Part shown: one piece after another, positions 14,741 through 24,009 of the stretch | Position numbering within the stretch: position 1 is the first letter of the stretch | Layout: each line of letters opens with the position of its first letter | Assembly: GCA_934247115.1 (NCBI GenBank) | Contig: CAKQIY010000008.1 | Coordinates: forward strand, 1 to 64,000 | Length of the DNA: 64,000 nt | Direction: 5' to 3' | Source: an uncultured Coprococcus sp. | Lineage (GTDB): Bacteria; Bacillota; Clostridia; Lachnospirales; Lachnospiraceae | Position numbers and translations under genes: made by a program | Notes under the pieces: model-generated | The model's input: only the letters and a program-made list of their open reading frames with translations | What the model was told of the DNA's origin: nothing | Databases searched by the model: none

Positions 14741-16381
14741 TTAGATGTAGTTTCCATCGTGAACCTGGGCTGCATCGTATACAGACTCCTTGCGGATCTC
14801 GTCTGCTATCTCGTCTGCGTCAAGCTCGCCGTCAGCATTCCAGTCGCCATTGTAAACCTCGGCGCCTTCTACCTTGATTCCTGCGATCTGCTGCTCGCTT
14901 GCGAAGAGAAGCACGATGATTCCGGCATGGTGAAGATGTTTTAATACAACATTTACATCCTCGCGGATATCTGGAGCGTACAGATATGTATGACGTCCGT
15001 CGATGCTGAGCTTCTTCTCTACCGACTCAACGAAATCTCTTGTGACATTGCCTGCTGCAAATGGAACTATGACAGCCTTCTGTCCCTTGATCGCTGCACG
15101 CACATTTCTGTCCACGCGTCCCTCGTAAAGTCCAGTCTCCTCAGTGTGAACCTCCTCGACAACACCGCAGGCGCTTGTCATGTCTGTTACACGATCGATG
15201 AGTATGAGTTCTCCAAGAGTCTTATGCTTCTTGAACTCGTCTACCACGATCCTGTCGGCAAATGCGATCCTGCAGACTGCGATACCATTCTTTGCAAGGG
15301 TGTCCGCTGATTTCTGCTCACCTGTATTTACATCTATGGTGTAATCGATATGTGTAACTGTACCAGGGATCATCTTGGTTCCGAGCTTCACGAAGAAGTT
15401 CTTGCCATTATACAGCTCATCGTCATCCATCCAGAGAAGTGTTGCAGTGATTGAAGATGCAACCTTTGCACCTGAATCAACTGTGAGCACACATCCTCTT
15501 GACACATCAACCTCACGGTCAAGCTGTATTGTTACAGGCTGTCCCTTCTGTGCTGAGTCCACTGTGTCAAATCCCACATGGATGCTCTTGACCTTTGCGG
15601 TCTCGTTGCTTGGGAGTGTGTTGATCTCGTCTCCAACGTGGATATCACCATCCTCGATCTGGCCCTGGAAACCTCTGAAGGTGTGGTCAGGACGGCACAC
15701 TCTCTGAACAGGCATATAGAATCCTGCCTCTGTGTTATCCTCTGCGATATCTATATCCTCAAGGTATGTAAGGAGTGCTGGTCCCTCATACCAAGGAATG
15801 TTCTCTGACTTCTTTGTCACGTTGTCACCCTCTGTAGCTGACACTGGGATGATAGTGATATTTGGCAGGCCAAGCTCTGATGACAGCTCATTTATCTGCT
15901 CTACGATCTCATTGAAACGCTTCTCGTCGTAGCCGACAAGATCCATCTTATTTACCGCAAATACAAAGTATCTGATTCCCATGAGTGCACAGATCCTTGC
16001 GTGTCTTCTGGTCTGTACCAGCACACCCTGCTTTGCATCGATGAGGATGACTGCCAGGTCGGCAAATGATGCTCCAACCGCCATGTTTCTTGTGTACTCC
16101 TCATGGCCCGGTGTATCTGCCACGATGAAGCTTCTCTTGTCTGTTGTAAAATATCTGTATGCAACGTCGATGGTGATACCCTGCTCACGCTCTGCCATCA
16201 GACCGTCCAGAAGAAGTGAATAGTCGATGGCACCGCCGCGGCTTCCTACCTTGGAATCAAGCTCCAGAGCCTTCTCCTGATCTGCATATAAAAGCTTTGA
16301 ATCGTATAATATATGTCCTATAAGTGTTGACTTTCCGTCATCTACACTTCCGCATGTTATAAATTTAAGTAATCCGCTCAT
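14741..16381 (-). CDS. cysN: Sulfate adenylyltransferase subunit 1 (GTPase), with degenerate APS-kinase-like tail
   Basis: 546 aa. GTPase motifs GSVDDGKST near 12-20, DTPGHEEYT near 95 and NKMD near 148; EF-Tu-like beta-barrel domains follow to about 425. CysN with CysD makes APS from sulfate and ATP, using GTP hydrolysis. CysN alone is about 475 aa and a CysNC fusion about 630. The last 110 residues align by eye with APS kinase (KKLSIDGRHTYLYAPDIRE; HHAGIIVLLFASE), but the P-loop GLSGSGKST is replaced by FAAGNVTRD. So the APS kinase part looks dead, fitting the AprAB route that uses APS directly. Two bases separate it from cysD. Confidence 0.93.
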   Translation of the reverse strand: MSGLLKFITCGSVDDGKSTLIGHILYDSKLLYADQEKALELDSKVGSRGGAIDYSLLLDGLMAEREQGITIDVAYRYFTTDKRSFIVADTPGHEEYTRNMAVGASFADLAVILIDAKQGVLVQTRRHARICALMGIRYFVFAVNKMDLVGYDEKRFNEIVEQINELSSELGLPNITIIPVSATEGDNVTKKSENIPWYEGPALLTYLEDIDIAEDNTEAGFYMPVQRVCRPDHTFRGFQGQIEDGDIHVGDEINTLPSNETAKVKSIHVGFDTVDSAQKGQPVTIQLDREVDVSRGCVLTVDSGAKVASSITATLLWMDDDELYNGKNFFVKLGTKMIPGTVTHIDYTIDVNTGEQKSADTLAKNGIAVCRIAFADRIVVDEFKKHKTLGELILIDRVTDMTSACGVVEEVHTEETGLYEGRVDRNVRAAIKGQKAVIVPFAAGNVTRDFVESVEKKLSIDGRHTYLYAPDIREDVNVVLKHLHHAGIIVLLFASEQQIAGIKVEGAEVYNGDWNADGELDADEIADEIRKESVYDAAQVHDGNYI

Positions 16382-16382
16382 C

Positions 16383-17282
16383 TTAGAAGTATCCCTCCCT
16401 CTTTCTACGCTCCATGCTGCCTGCTGCCTCGTTGTCTATAACTCTGGTGGTTCTCTCTGAGGATACCGCACTGAGCGTCTCCTCGATGATCTCAGGGAGT
16501 GTGTCCGCTGTGGACTCCACGCCGCCTGTCAGTGGATAGCATCCGAGAGTTCTGAAACGAACACTCTTCATCTCTATCTTCTCGCCAGGTCTGAGCTTCA
16601 TTCTGTCGTCGTCAACCATGATGATATTGCCGTCACGGTATACAACAGGTCTCTCCTTTGCGAAGTACAGTGATGGAATCTCTATGTTCTCACGCTCTAT
16701 GTACTCCCATATATCAGCCTCTGTCCAGTTGGAAAGTGGGAACACTCTGACCTCCTCTCCCTTCTGGATCTTGGTGTTGAACAGCTTCCACATCTCTGGT
16801 CTCTGGTTCTTTGGATCCCATGCATGCTGTGCATTTCTGAAAGAGAGGATTCTCTCCTTCGCACGGGACTTCTCCTCGTCTCTGCGTCCGCCGCCAAATG
16901 CTGCTGTGAAGCCGTATTTGTCAAGCGCCTGCTTGAGCGCCTGTGTCTTCATGATATCTGTGTATGCTGAGCCGTGGTCAAATGGGTTGATGCCCTTCTT
17001 GACACCCTCCTCGTTTATGTACTCGATCATGTCAAGTCCGTATTTCTTCGCTGTCTTGTCTCTGAATTCGATCATTTCCTTGAACTTCCATGTTGTATTT
17101 ACATGCAAGAATGGAAATGGCGGCTTCTCAGGATAGAATGCCTTGAGTGCCAGATGAAGCATTACTGAGCTGTCCTTTCCTATGGAATAAAGCATAACCG
17201 GCTTCTCACACTCCGCTGCAACTTCGCGGATGATGTATATCGCCTCTGCCTCCAGTTCGTCAAGATGTGATAACTTTCCCAT
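16383..17282 (-). CDS. cysD: Sulfate adenylyltransferase subunit 2
   Basis: 299 aa, the normal length. The ATP-pyrophosphatase loop reads [18 protein letters not shown] near 31-48; the [20 protein letters not shown] and [14 protein letters not shown] segments are family hallmarks. It forms the catalytic half of ATP sulfurylase with CysN, whose gene follows two bases later. The 280-base gap upstream, to aprB, is filled by a palindromic element (17306-17536) rather than by a promoter that can be recognised. Confidence 0.96.
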   Translation of the reverse strand: MGKLSHLDELEAEAIYIIREVAAECEKPVMLYSIGKDSSVMLHLALKAFYPEKPPFPFLHVNTTWKFKEMIEFRDKTAKKYGLDMIEYINEEGVKKGINPFDHGSAYTDIMKTQALKQALDKYGFTAAFGGGRRDEEKSRAKERILSFRNAQHAWDPKNQRPEMWKLFNTKIQKGEEVRVFPLSNWTEADIWEYIERENIEIPSLYFAKERPVVYRDGNIIMVDDDRMKLRPGEKIEMKSVRFRTLGCYPLTGGVESTADTLPEIIEETLSAVSSERTTRVIDNEAAGSMERRKREGYF

Positions 17283-17305
17283 GTTTATACCAACCTTTCT
17301 TCTTT

Positions 17306-17536
17306 TGCAATTGCCAATCTAGTCTATGAGCCGTGAGGTATCCGGTATGTGCCATAACAGGGTCGCTCCCGCTTATTTCGGCTCGCAGCGGTCTATGCAA
17401 CAGAGAGGGACCCGCCATGCGGGAGAGTCGGCTGTTGCAGGTAATCGAAGATTACCTAAGTACCGGCGGCCTCAAATTCCCTTTTTATGGCACATACCGG
17501 ATACCTCACGGCAACTACACATTGTTTGCAATTGCA
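17306..17536. repeat. Nested palindromic element, sulfur-operon family, copy 4
   Basis: A 28-bp perfect inverted repeat (left arm begins GCCGTGAGGTATCCGGTATG at about 17329; the right arm ends CACGGC at about 17514) is extended by TGCAATTGC on both outer sides. Inside is the family core, GGGTCGCTCCCGCTTA, GCAGCGGT, a larger inner hairpin region (GTAATCGAAGATTAC and GACCCGCCATGCGGGAG), then GTACCGGCGGC. It lies between aprB and cysD. Confidence 0.9.
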
Positions 17537-17566
17537 TAAAATAATAAATGTTTGTTATATTTTTCT

Positions 17567-17881
17567 CTAATATTTATTTGCCTCTTTTTTATCTATCACG
17601 ATCTGGTCTGTGGTACCATCCATCTTGCGGATATTCCACAGCAGCAGATCTCCCTTGTTCTCCACCGACATCTGGCTTCCCATTCCGCCGATGTCTGCTC
17701 CGAGATATAATGAGATGGCGTCAAATGCACACTCCTTGATACAGGATGAGCATCCCCAGCAGTCCTTTGGGTATTTCATAAATATCTGTCCATCCTCATC
17801 TCTCTTTATGAGGGAACCCGGGCAGACATTTGCACATTTGCCGCAGTTTTTGCAAAGCTCTTTATTTATCACTATGCTCAT
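17567..17881 (-). CDS. aprB: Adenylylsulfate reductase beta subunit-like ferredoxin
   Basis: 104 aa from the ATG at 17881; an ATG six bases earlier is only two bases from the GGAAAGGGGG ribosome site. Two 4Fe-4S motifs: CKNCGKCANVCP near 10-21 and CWGCSSCIKECA near 41-52. The C-terminal 45 residues (LGADIGGMGSQMSVENKGDL) resemble the AprB tail that wraps AprA. It is shorter than dissimilatory AprB (about 150 aa). It overlaps the end of aprA by 20 bases. Together they reduce APS to sulfite and AMP; here the role is assimilatory, judged from context. Confidence 0.9.
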   Translation of the reverse strand: MSIVINKELCKNCGKCANVCPGSLIKRDEDGQIFMKYPKDCWGCSSCIKECAFDAISLYLGADIGGMGSQMSVENKGDLLLWNIRKMDGTTDQIVIDKKEANKY

Positions 17882-19640
17882 ATACATCCCCCTTTCCTTG
17901 GAACATCAGCCCATTTGAAGTCGCCTCCGGCGAGGGGCTGACGCTGCATGCCATATTCCCTGCGGGAACCTGGCACAAATTAACAAGGTCTCTGTGTATC
18001 ATCTTAAGCTCGCCGTCCACCATCTTTGAGTTGACAAATATCTCCCAGTCTTTACTTTTCTCCGGGTAGTCCAGGTTCTCAGCAAAGCTGTGCCATCTCG
18101 TCTCCTTCCTGTCCTTCAGGTGTGCGATTACAGAGAGTGCAACTGTGAGCCTCTCCTTCACCTCATACACAAACATGAGCTCGTGCATGTCGTGAGCACT
18201 TATGTGCCATACAAGTTTCTGAAGCTGCTCTATCTTCTCCTTTGCCAGCTCAAGCTGTTTCTCGTTGAACTGGTAGTGGGTGGATATTCCTCCGGCGTAG
18301 TTGTCCATGACCTTCTGCATGGCCTCCTCTATCGCCTCGTATGTGAACATCTTCTCGTCGGTATCGAGGAAATGATCGTACTCTTCTATCTTTCTATCAA
18401 ATGCTGTCTCCTCGTCAAGCTCCGGCTCTGTGTATCCCTCGTCAAGCTGCTTAACCATGGCAATGGCTGCTATCTCTCCCTCAACCATCGCTCCGGTCAC
18501 ATACTTCTGTGGACATCCGCCCGCCACATCTCCGGCTGCGAACAGTCCGCGTATTGTGGACTCTCTGTCGTTGTCCACCCAGTAACCGCTCGCCGTATGA
18601 CCGCCGACTATATAAGGCTCTGTGCCCTCTATCTCCACATTCTGCTCACTCGGATTCTTGCCGGACTCAAGCCATTTGAGTGTCTGGCTCGGAGCCATGT
18701 TGAGGTAAGCCCTCTTCAGTGAGTCGTCCTGTTCTGGAGTGATGCCCTCGGTTCTCAGGTAACATGGACCTCTTCCCTCTATGTTCTCTCTCACCGTTCC
18801 GTACACTCTCTGGGATGTGGTGAGTCCATATTTGTTCTCGTATACCTCGCCGAGTGAATTGACCTGCTTGGCACCCACACCCTGGGCTATAGTTCCAGTT
18901 GGGGCTATGGTGTCCTTACATCTGAGTGCTATAAATCTCATCTCAAATGTCGTCATCTCCGCTCCGGCATTTATTCCCATTGCATATCCCGCTCCGGTGT
19001 TGAACGGCGGGTACCACATCTTATGTCTTGAAAATCCCGGATTGTTCGGTCTGTAAAGTCCGGCCGCACCGCCTGTGGCACAGAGCACCTTCTTAGCCCT
19101 GATCTCGTAGGCTGTATTATCCTCTATGGAGAATCCAAACGCTCCGAGGATCTGATTGTTTTCAACTATATAATCCGTGATGTTGACTCTGTTAAGTATC
19201 TGGCAGTTGTCAAGCTCCTCCACCGCCTTTGCAAGCAACGGCTTCATATTCTCCCCATTTATCTTGATATTTCTGTTGCCCCTTGCAACATACTCACCGT
19301 TCTCGTCCTTGAGGATAACCAGCCCCAGCTTCTCCATCTTGTCTGTGACCCGGTTCAGTCCCTGTGACATTGAAAGCAGAAGATCTTCTCTCACGATCCC
19401 ATCAGCATCGGTCCTGCAGTAGTCCACGTAATCTTCCGGCTTTCTGCCCTTCACTATGTATGCGTTGATGGCGTTCACACCCGCCGCCAGGCATCCACTT
19501 CTCTTTATGTTTGCCTTCTCGGCGATGATGATGGAATAATCAGAATGCTCTCTGACGGTCAATGCCGCGTAGCAGCCAGCCGTACCACCACCGATTATCA
19601 AAATGTCCGTATGAAGTATTTTCCTGTTTGCAATACCCAT
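17862..19640 (-). CDS. aprA: Adenylylsulfate reductase alpha subunit-like flavoprotein
   Basis: 592 aa. FAD-binding GGGTAGCYAALTV near 17-29, then KRSGCLAAGVNAINAY near 47-62, which matches the AprA-specific segment rather than fumarate reductase or aspartate oxidase. Further AprA-like segments are REDLLLSMSQGLNR near 84, WYPPFNTGAGYAMG near 208 and the QRVYGTVRENIEGRGPCYL region near 280. Reaction: APS plus two electrons to sulfite and AMP. No QmoABC genes are in the window, so the electron donor is open. GGAGAG precedes the ATG. Fits the missing APS kinase activity in CysN. Confidence 0.92.
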   Translation of the reverse strand: MGIANRKILHTDILIIGGGTAGCYAALTVREHSDYSIIIAEKANIKRSGCLAAGVNAINAYIVKGRKPEDYVDYCRTDADGIVREDLLLSMSQGLNRVTDKMEKLGLVILKDENGEYVARGNRNIKINGENMKPLLAKAVEELDNCQILNRVNITDYIVENNQILGAFGFSIEDNTAYEIRAKKVLCATGGAAGLYRPNNPGFSRHKMWYPPFNTGAGYAMGINAGAEMTTFEMRFIALRCKDTIAPTGTIAQGVGAKQVNSLGEVYENKYGLTTSQRVYGTVRENIEGRGPCYLRTEGITPEQDDSLKRAYLNMAPSQTLKWLESGKNPSEQNVEIEGTEPYIVGGHTASGYWVDNDRESTIRGLFAAGDVAGGCPQKYVTGAMVEGEIAAIAMVKQLDEGYTEPELDEETAFDRKIEEYDHFLDTDEKMFTYEAIEEAMQKVMDNYAGGISTHYQFNEKQLELAKEKIEQLQKLVWHISAHDMHELMFVYEVKERLTVALSVIAHLKDRKETRWHSFAENLDYPEKSKDWEIFVNSKMVDGELKMIHRDLVNLCQVPAGNMACSVSPSPEATSNGLMFQGKGDVYEHSDK

Positions 19641-19701
19641 ATTTTCTCTCCAATCTTTTTATCCTGAACGGAGGGGTCTGACCCCTTCGACACATTTCTT
19701 A

Positions 19702-20763
19702 TTAGATGTAGAATACATCGTTGTCCTGCATTGCCTTGTTCTCCAGCAGATACGTCTGGTTCTCGTCAAATACATACAGTCTGTAGATGAGAACGTGAAC
19801 CTGCTCTCCCGGCTTTACGACATCCTTCTCCATGGATCTCTCGGCTACGATCTCCACGCCGTTGACATCCACCGTTACGTCCAGATGGCTTCCGCGGAAC
19901 AGCACATCCTTCACTACGCCGGACTCCGCCGCACTCTGGTACTGATCCAGCCTGCCGCTCTTGGATATCTTTACGAACTCCGGTCTGATGACCGCCCTGT
20001 CCGCTCCCAGCACTCTGTCAAATCCCTTGAGCTTCTCGTAGTCCTCCACAACAGTCGATCTACCGATAAACTGTGCCACAAATGGTGTGGCCGGCGTCTT
20101 GTATATCTCCATCGGCGATCCCATCTGCTCTATCTGTCCGTGGTTGGTGATGATGATCTCATCCGCAACCTCCACAGCCTCATCCTGATCGTGGGTGACA
20201 AATATGCTCGTGATGCCAAGCTTTTCAACCATCTCCTTGAGCCATGTCCTGAGCTCTGTCCTGACCTTTGCGTCTATAGCGGCAAATGGCTCATCCAGCA
20301 GCAGCACCTGTGGATTCGGCGCCAGCGCCCTGGCAAATGCCACTCTCTGTCTCTGTCCGCCTGAGAGCTGATTGGGATATCTCTTCTCCATCCCCGACAG
20401 TCCTGTCAGCTCCAGAAGCTCCATAACTCTCTTCTTGATCTCCTTCTTTGGAACCTTCATGAGTTCAAGTCCGAATGCCACATTGTCAAATACCGTCATG
20501 TAACGGAACAGTGCATAATTCTGAAATACGAATCCTATTCCTCTCTTCGCAGCCGGTATATCATTTACACGCCTGCCGTCTATGTATATGTCACCGGAAT
20601 TTGGATTTTCAAGTCCGGCTATCATTCGGAGAAGTGTCGTTTTTCCGCTTCCCGACGGTCCCAGAAGCGCCACCAGCTTGCCCTTCTCCACACCAAAACT
20701 GACATTGTCGGACGCCAGGAAGTCTCCATATTTTTTGTATATATTTTTCATCTCGACGTACAT
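19702..20763 (-). CDS. cysA: Sulfate/thiosulfate ABC transporter ATP-binding protein
   Basis: 353 aa. Walker A GPSGSGKTT near 35-43, signature LSGGQRQRVAFARAL near 133, Walker B LLLDEPFAAID near 157, switch His in FVTHDQDEAVEVAD near 190; the C-terminal TOBE-type domain runs from about 240. Energises the CysTW permease. AAGGAGG precedes the ATG. About 170 bases separate it from cysW, with an inverted-repeat-rich stretch (20823-20935) in the gap. Confidence 0.94.
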   Translation of the reverse strand: MYVEMKNIYKKYGDFLASDNVSFGVEKGKLVALLGPSGSGKTTLLRMIAGLENPNSGDIYIDGRRVNDIPAAKRGIGFVFQNYALFRYMTVFDNVAFGLELMKVPKKEIKKRVMELLELTGLSGMEKRYPNQLSGGQRQRVAFARALAPNPQVLLLDEPFAAIDAKVRTELRTWLKEMVEKLGITSIFVTHDQDEAVEVADEIIITNHGQIEQMGSPMEIYKTPATPFVAQFIGRSTVVEDYEKLKGFDRVLGADRAVIRPEFVKISKSGRLDQYQSAAESGVVKDVLFRGSHLDVTVDVNGVEIVAERSMEKDVVKPGEQVHVLIYRLYVFDENQTYLLENKAMQDNDVFYI

Positions 20764-20935
20764 GTCGTCAGCCTCCTTATTGTTCTCTTATTCTGTCGCA
20801 TCTGATCTATCTCTTGAAACTCCTGCAAGCCATCCCATATGCAGGCTATCTCACTTCGTCCTTATCGGATATCACCCTTTCTCGGGTATCGCCCCCTCGC
20901 CTCCGCTCAGCGGCAGGTCGTCACGCGCATGAGAG

Positions 20936-21808
20936 TTATGAACTTCGTTCATAAGCGCGTTTCCTCTTCGCTCTGTACTCAAGCAGATTTCTCAGGAACA
21001 ATATGATGACCGCTATGATCACCAGTATGGATGATACCGCAAATGCCGCCGTGATGGATTCTTCCGTTCCCGACATGTACAGTGCGTCTATCTCAAGCGG
21101 AAGTGTAAATGTTCCTCCTCTTGTCTTTGACAGTGCATTTACCGCACCGAACTCACCGAGTGCCCTGGCTGTACAGAGGATGATTCCATATATGAGTCCC
21201 CATTTCATCTGGGGAAGTGTTATCCTTCTGAATATCGTGAAGCCCTTGGCACCCATGAGCGCCGCAGCCTCCTCCTCGTCCTTGCCCTGTGCGTTCAGCA
21301 CCGGGATAAGCTCCCTCGACACAAATGGGAATGTCACGAATATGGTAGCAAGCACAACGCCCGGAACTGCAAATGTTATCCTGATATTTGTTCCCAGCAT
21401 ATCATTGATCCACCTGATCGCCGGATACGTCCATCCGAGTCTTCCAAATGTCATGAGATAAGCAAGGCCTACAATGACCGGTGATATGGAAAACGGAATG
21501 TCTATCAGTGTCGCCAGCACCTGCTTGCCTTTGAAGGAGAACTTCGTCAGCAGCCATGCCGCGCATATTCCGAAAAATGTGTTTACCACCACAGCTATGA
21601 CTGTGGCAATAAGTGTGACTCCGAGCGCGCTTATCACGTACTCTGTCGTGATGGACTGCAGGTAGAACTTAAAGCCCTCCTTCAGTGCACTTGTTATCAC
21701 CGATATAAGTGGAACCACCAGCATGAGTACTATGAAAAGCACCGTCACGGTTATCAGTATTATCTTTGTCCTGCGCTTGCCGCGCTGCAGCTTTTCCTGT
21801 TCGCTCAT
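20936..21808 (-). CDS. cysW: Sulfate ABC transporter permease CysW
   Basis: 290 aa from the ATG at 21808, which follows AAAGGAGG; the ATG 18 bases upstream precedes that site. Six hydrophobic segments and the binding-protein-dependent permease loop EEEAAALMGAKGFTIFRRITLPQM near 190-213, which contacts the ATPase. The last codons and stop form a perfect hairpin (TTATGAACTTCGTTCATAA, 20937-20955). Pairs with CysT. Confidence 0.94.
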   Translation of the reverse strand: MSEQEKLQRGKRRTKIILITVTVLFIVLMLVVPLISVITSALKEGFKFYLQSITTEYVISALGVTLIATVIAVVVNTFFGICAAWLLTKFSFKGKQVLATLIDIPFSISPVIVGLAYLMTFGRLGWTYPAIRWINDMLGTNIRITFAVPGVVLATIFVTFPFVSRELIPVLNAQGKDEEEAAALMGAKGFTIFRRITLPQMKWGLIYGIILCTARALGEFGAVNALSKTRGGTFTLPLEIDALYMSGTEESITAAFAVSSILVIIAVIILFLRNLLEYRAKRKRAYERSS

Positions 21809-21833
21809 CGTGGTTCCTCCTTTCATTTGTGCA

Positions 21834-22042
21834 TTTGCACATCAATGATTGCGAATAAAATCTTTAATATATGAACTTTTTTAGAATACATATCCGGGGT
21901 CGCTCTCGCTTAACTCGTCCTACAGCGGTACTAGCGCTCGCATGCTCGCTGAGTACCGGTGGACTCGTATTCCCCTGATATGTTATTGCTAAAAAGTTCA
22001 TATATATTCTTAGTTGTGTATCCGCAATCATTGATGTGCAAA
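21834..22042. repeat. Nested palindromic element, sulfur-operon family, copy 3
   Basis: Outer 20-bp perfect repeat (TTTGCACATCAATGATTGCG / CGCAATCATTGATGTGCAAA), a middle stem (ATATATGAACTTTTT / AAAAAGTTCATATAT with small mismatches), then GATATG/CATATC and the core: GGTCGCTCTCGCTTAACTC, CAGCGGTACTA, a hairpin of GCTCGCATGCTCGC type, GTACCGGTG, CGTATTCCCC. It lies between cysT and cysW. Confidence 0.9.
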
Positions 22043-22076
22043 TACATCTAAATAATTGTCGTAACTTATTATAGGT

Positions 22077-22946
22077 TTATAGCAGGTTGGTCCTTCTGGA
22101 CTGCCTCAGCTGTACTATGTTGATCGCAAATAACAATACAAATGATATGACCAGCATCACCAGTGCTATCGCCGTTGCGCTGGCATAGTCTATGTAGCTG
22201 AGCTTCTGCATGATCACGTATGATATGACCTGCGTCTGCTCCTTTGCGCTGTTGCCCGATATGTAGATGACACTGCCGTACTCTCCGATTCCTCTGGCAA
22301 ATGCCAGTCCAAATCCTGTAAGCAGCGCCGGTCTGAGTTCCGGAAGAATAACCTTGAAAAATGTTCTTCTCGGTGTGGCTCCCAGCATGTAGGCCGCCTC
22401 CTCATACTGGTTGTCCATCTTCTCAAGTATCGGCTGCACCGCCCTTATGACAAATGGTATTCCCACAAATACAAGGGCGATGGTAAGTCCGATCTTTGTG
22501 TATGCAACATCTATTCCAAGAGCCGCAAGCGGCTTTCCAAGGAATCCATCCTCACTGTACAGTCTTGACAGCGTGATACCGGCAACTGCTGTAGGCAGAC
22601 AAAACGGAAGCTCTATGAATCCGTCCAGTATCTTCTTGCCGGGAAAATCGTATTTGACCAGTGTCCACGCTATTATCAAGCCAAACACTGTATTGACTAC
22701 CGCCGCTATGAACGAACAGCTGATGCTGGTCTTAAATGCATTCAGCACATTCTTCTTCAGAAGCAGATGCCAGAATTCATCAGGCGAAAGCTTCAGTGAC
22801 GACACCAGCACAGATGCCAGCGGGATCAGAACTATCAGCGACAGCATGGCAATGACTATTCCAAGCGTCAGATGATATCCCGGGATAACTCTGGTCTTTT
22901 TTGCATTATTCAGTTTGTCCTTCTTGCCATTTTCCTCTGCTGCCAT
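22077..22946 (-). CDS. cysT: Sulfate ABC transporter permease CysT (CysU)
   Basis: 289 aa from the ATG at 22946; the longer frame would use a TTG four codons upstream. Six hydrophobic segments and the coupling loop YEEAAYMLGATPRRTFFKVILPEL near 190-213. The FGLAFARGIGEYGSVIYISGN segment is typical of CysT. It begins 17 bases after the sbp stop codon. With CysW it forms the sulfate channel. Confidence 0.94.
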   Translation of the reverse strand: MAAEENGKKDKLNNAKKTRVIPGYHLTLGIVIAMLSLIVLIPLASVLVSSLKLSPDEFWHLLLKKNVLNAFKTSISCSFIAAVVNTVFGLIIAWTLVKYDFPGKKILDGFIELPFCLPTAVAGITLSRLYSEDGFLGKPLAALGIDVAYTKIGLTIALVFVGIPFVIRAVQPILEKMDNQYEEAAYMLGATPRRTFFKVILPELRPALLTGFGLAFARGIGEYGSVIYISGNSAKEQTQVISYVIMQKLSYIDYASATAIALVMLVISFVLLFAINIVQLRQSRRTNLL

Positions 22947-22963
22947 CTTGTCTTCCAATCCAT

Positions 22964-23974
22964 TTAATAATCGTAAATCTCATCAAACTTTGCACCGTCA
23001 TCAAAGAAGTCCTCATAGGCTTTATCCCAGCCGCCGAAATCATCTATGGTCCACAGCTTGATGTCCAAATCAAACACATCCGTATACTCTGCGAGTATCT
23101 TCTCATTTGTCGGGCGGTAGCCGCTCTCGGCCTCAAGTCTCTGGGCTTCATCGCTGTACAGGTACTCCAGATACTCCGTGCTGACCTCCTCTGTTCCATT
23201 GTGCTTTGCGTTGTCATCGACAACCGCCACACTTGGCTGTGCAAGTATACTCACGGATGGATTGATAATCTCGTAATCCTCCGGATATTCCTTCAGTGCC
23301 GCTATTGCCTCATTTTCCCAGGCTATAAGCACATCACCCTTGCCATTCTCCACAAATGTGGTGGTTGAACCTCTTGCTCCCGAATCCATAACCGACACAT
23401 TCTGATAAAGTTTCTTCATGAACTGCCATATATCATTTTCATCACTGTATGTCGTTCTGGCATAGGCAAGAGCCGCAAGGAAATTCCAGCAGGCACCGCC
23501 GCTGCTCTTCGGATCAGGTGTTATGACTTCCACATCGTCCTTCACCAGATCATTCCAGTCCTGTATGTTCTTGTCATTTCCCTTTCTCACCAGGAACACT
23601 ATCGTGGATGTGTACGGTGCCGAGTCCTTGTCAAATTCATCTATCCATCCTGAATCTATCAGGCCATTTGCCGATATAAGGTCAATGTCATGCTCAAGTG
23701 CCAGTGTGACAACATCCGCATTACAGCCCTCCACCACCGATCTTGCCTGTGCACCGGATCCGCCATGAGACTGGATGACCTTGATGTCCTGTCCGTACTG
23801 CTCCTTATAATACTGTTCGAACATGTCATTGTACCGCTCATACAGTTCCCTCGTAGGGTCATACGAAACATTTGTAATTGTGATAACATCGTCCTTCTTC
23901 CCGCCACAGCCGGCCGCCCCTATCGCCAGCACCGCCGCCATGGACAGAAGCAACACTCTTTTCACCAATCTCAT
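22964..23974 (-). CDS. sbp: Sulfate-binding lipoprotein of the ABC transporter
   Basis: 336 aa. Lipoprotein signal with lipobox IGAAGC, Cys near 23. Sulfate-binding protein family features: VSYDPTRELYERYNDMF near 38, QSHGGSGAQARSVVEG near 66, DPKSSGGACWNFLAALAYA near 155, DSGARGSTTTFVENGKGDVL near 196. AGGAG precedes the ATG. First of the four transport genes, downstream of cysK. Confidence 0.94.
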   Translation of the reverse strand: MRLVKRVLLLSMAAVLAIGAAGCGGKKDDVITITNVSYDPTRELYERYNDMFEQYYKEQYGQDIKVIQSHGGSGAQARSVVEGCNADVVTLALEHDIDLISANGLIDSGWIDEFDKDSAPYTSTIVFLVRKGNDKNIQDWNDLVKDDVEVITPDPKSSGGACWNFLAALAYARTTYSDENDIWQFMKKLYQNVSVMDSGARGSTTTFVENGKGDVLIAWENEAIAALKEYPEDYEIINPSVSILAQPSVAVVDDNAKHNGTEEVSTEYLEYLYSDEAQRLEAESGYRPTNEKILAEYTDVFDLDIKLWTIDDFGGWDKAYEDFFDDGAKFDEIYDY

Positions 23975-24009
23975 TATCTCTATCTCCTAAATAAAGTCCA
24001 CCGTCAGCT

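Noticed and set aside
16618..17136. 172-codon plus-strand open frame opposite cysD
   Set aside because: It lies wholly on the antisense of a well-supported cysD gene, has no ribosome site and no recognisable protein features. Similar shadows at 8835-9665, 27506-28477, 47808-48695 and 54217-54909 were dropped for the same reason.
17326..17544. Short plus-strand frames between aprB and cysD
   Set aside because: They are read-through of the inverted repeat and lack a ribosome site.
20823..20935. A further full copy of the sulfur-operon palindrome between cysA and cysW
   Set aside because: There are several small inverted repeats, but I could not match the conserved core, so it is not counted in the family.
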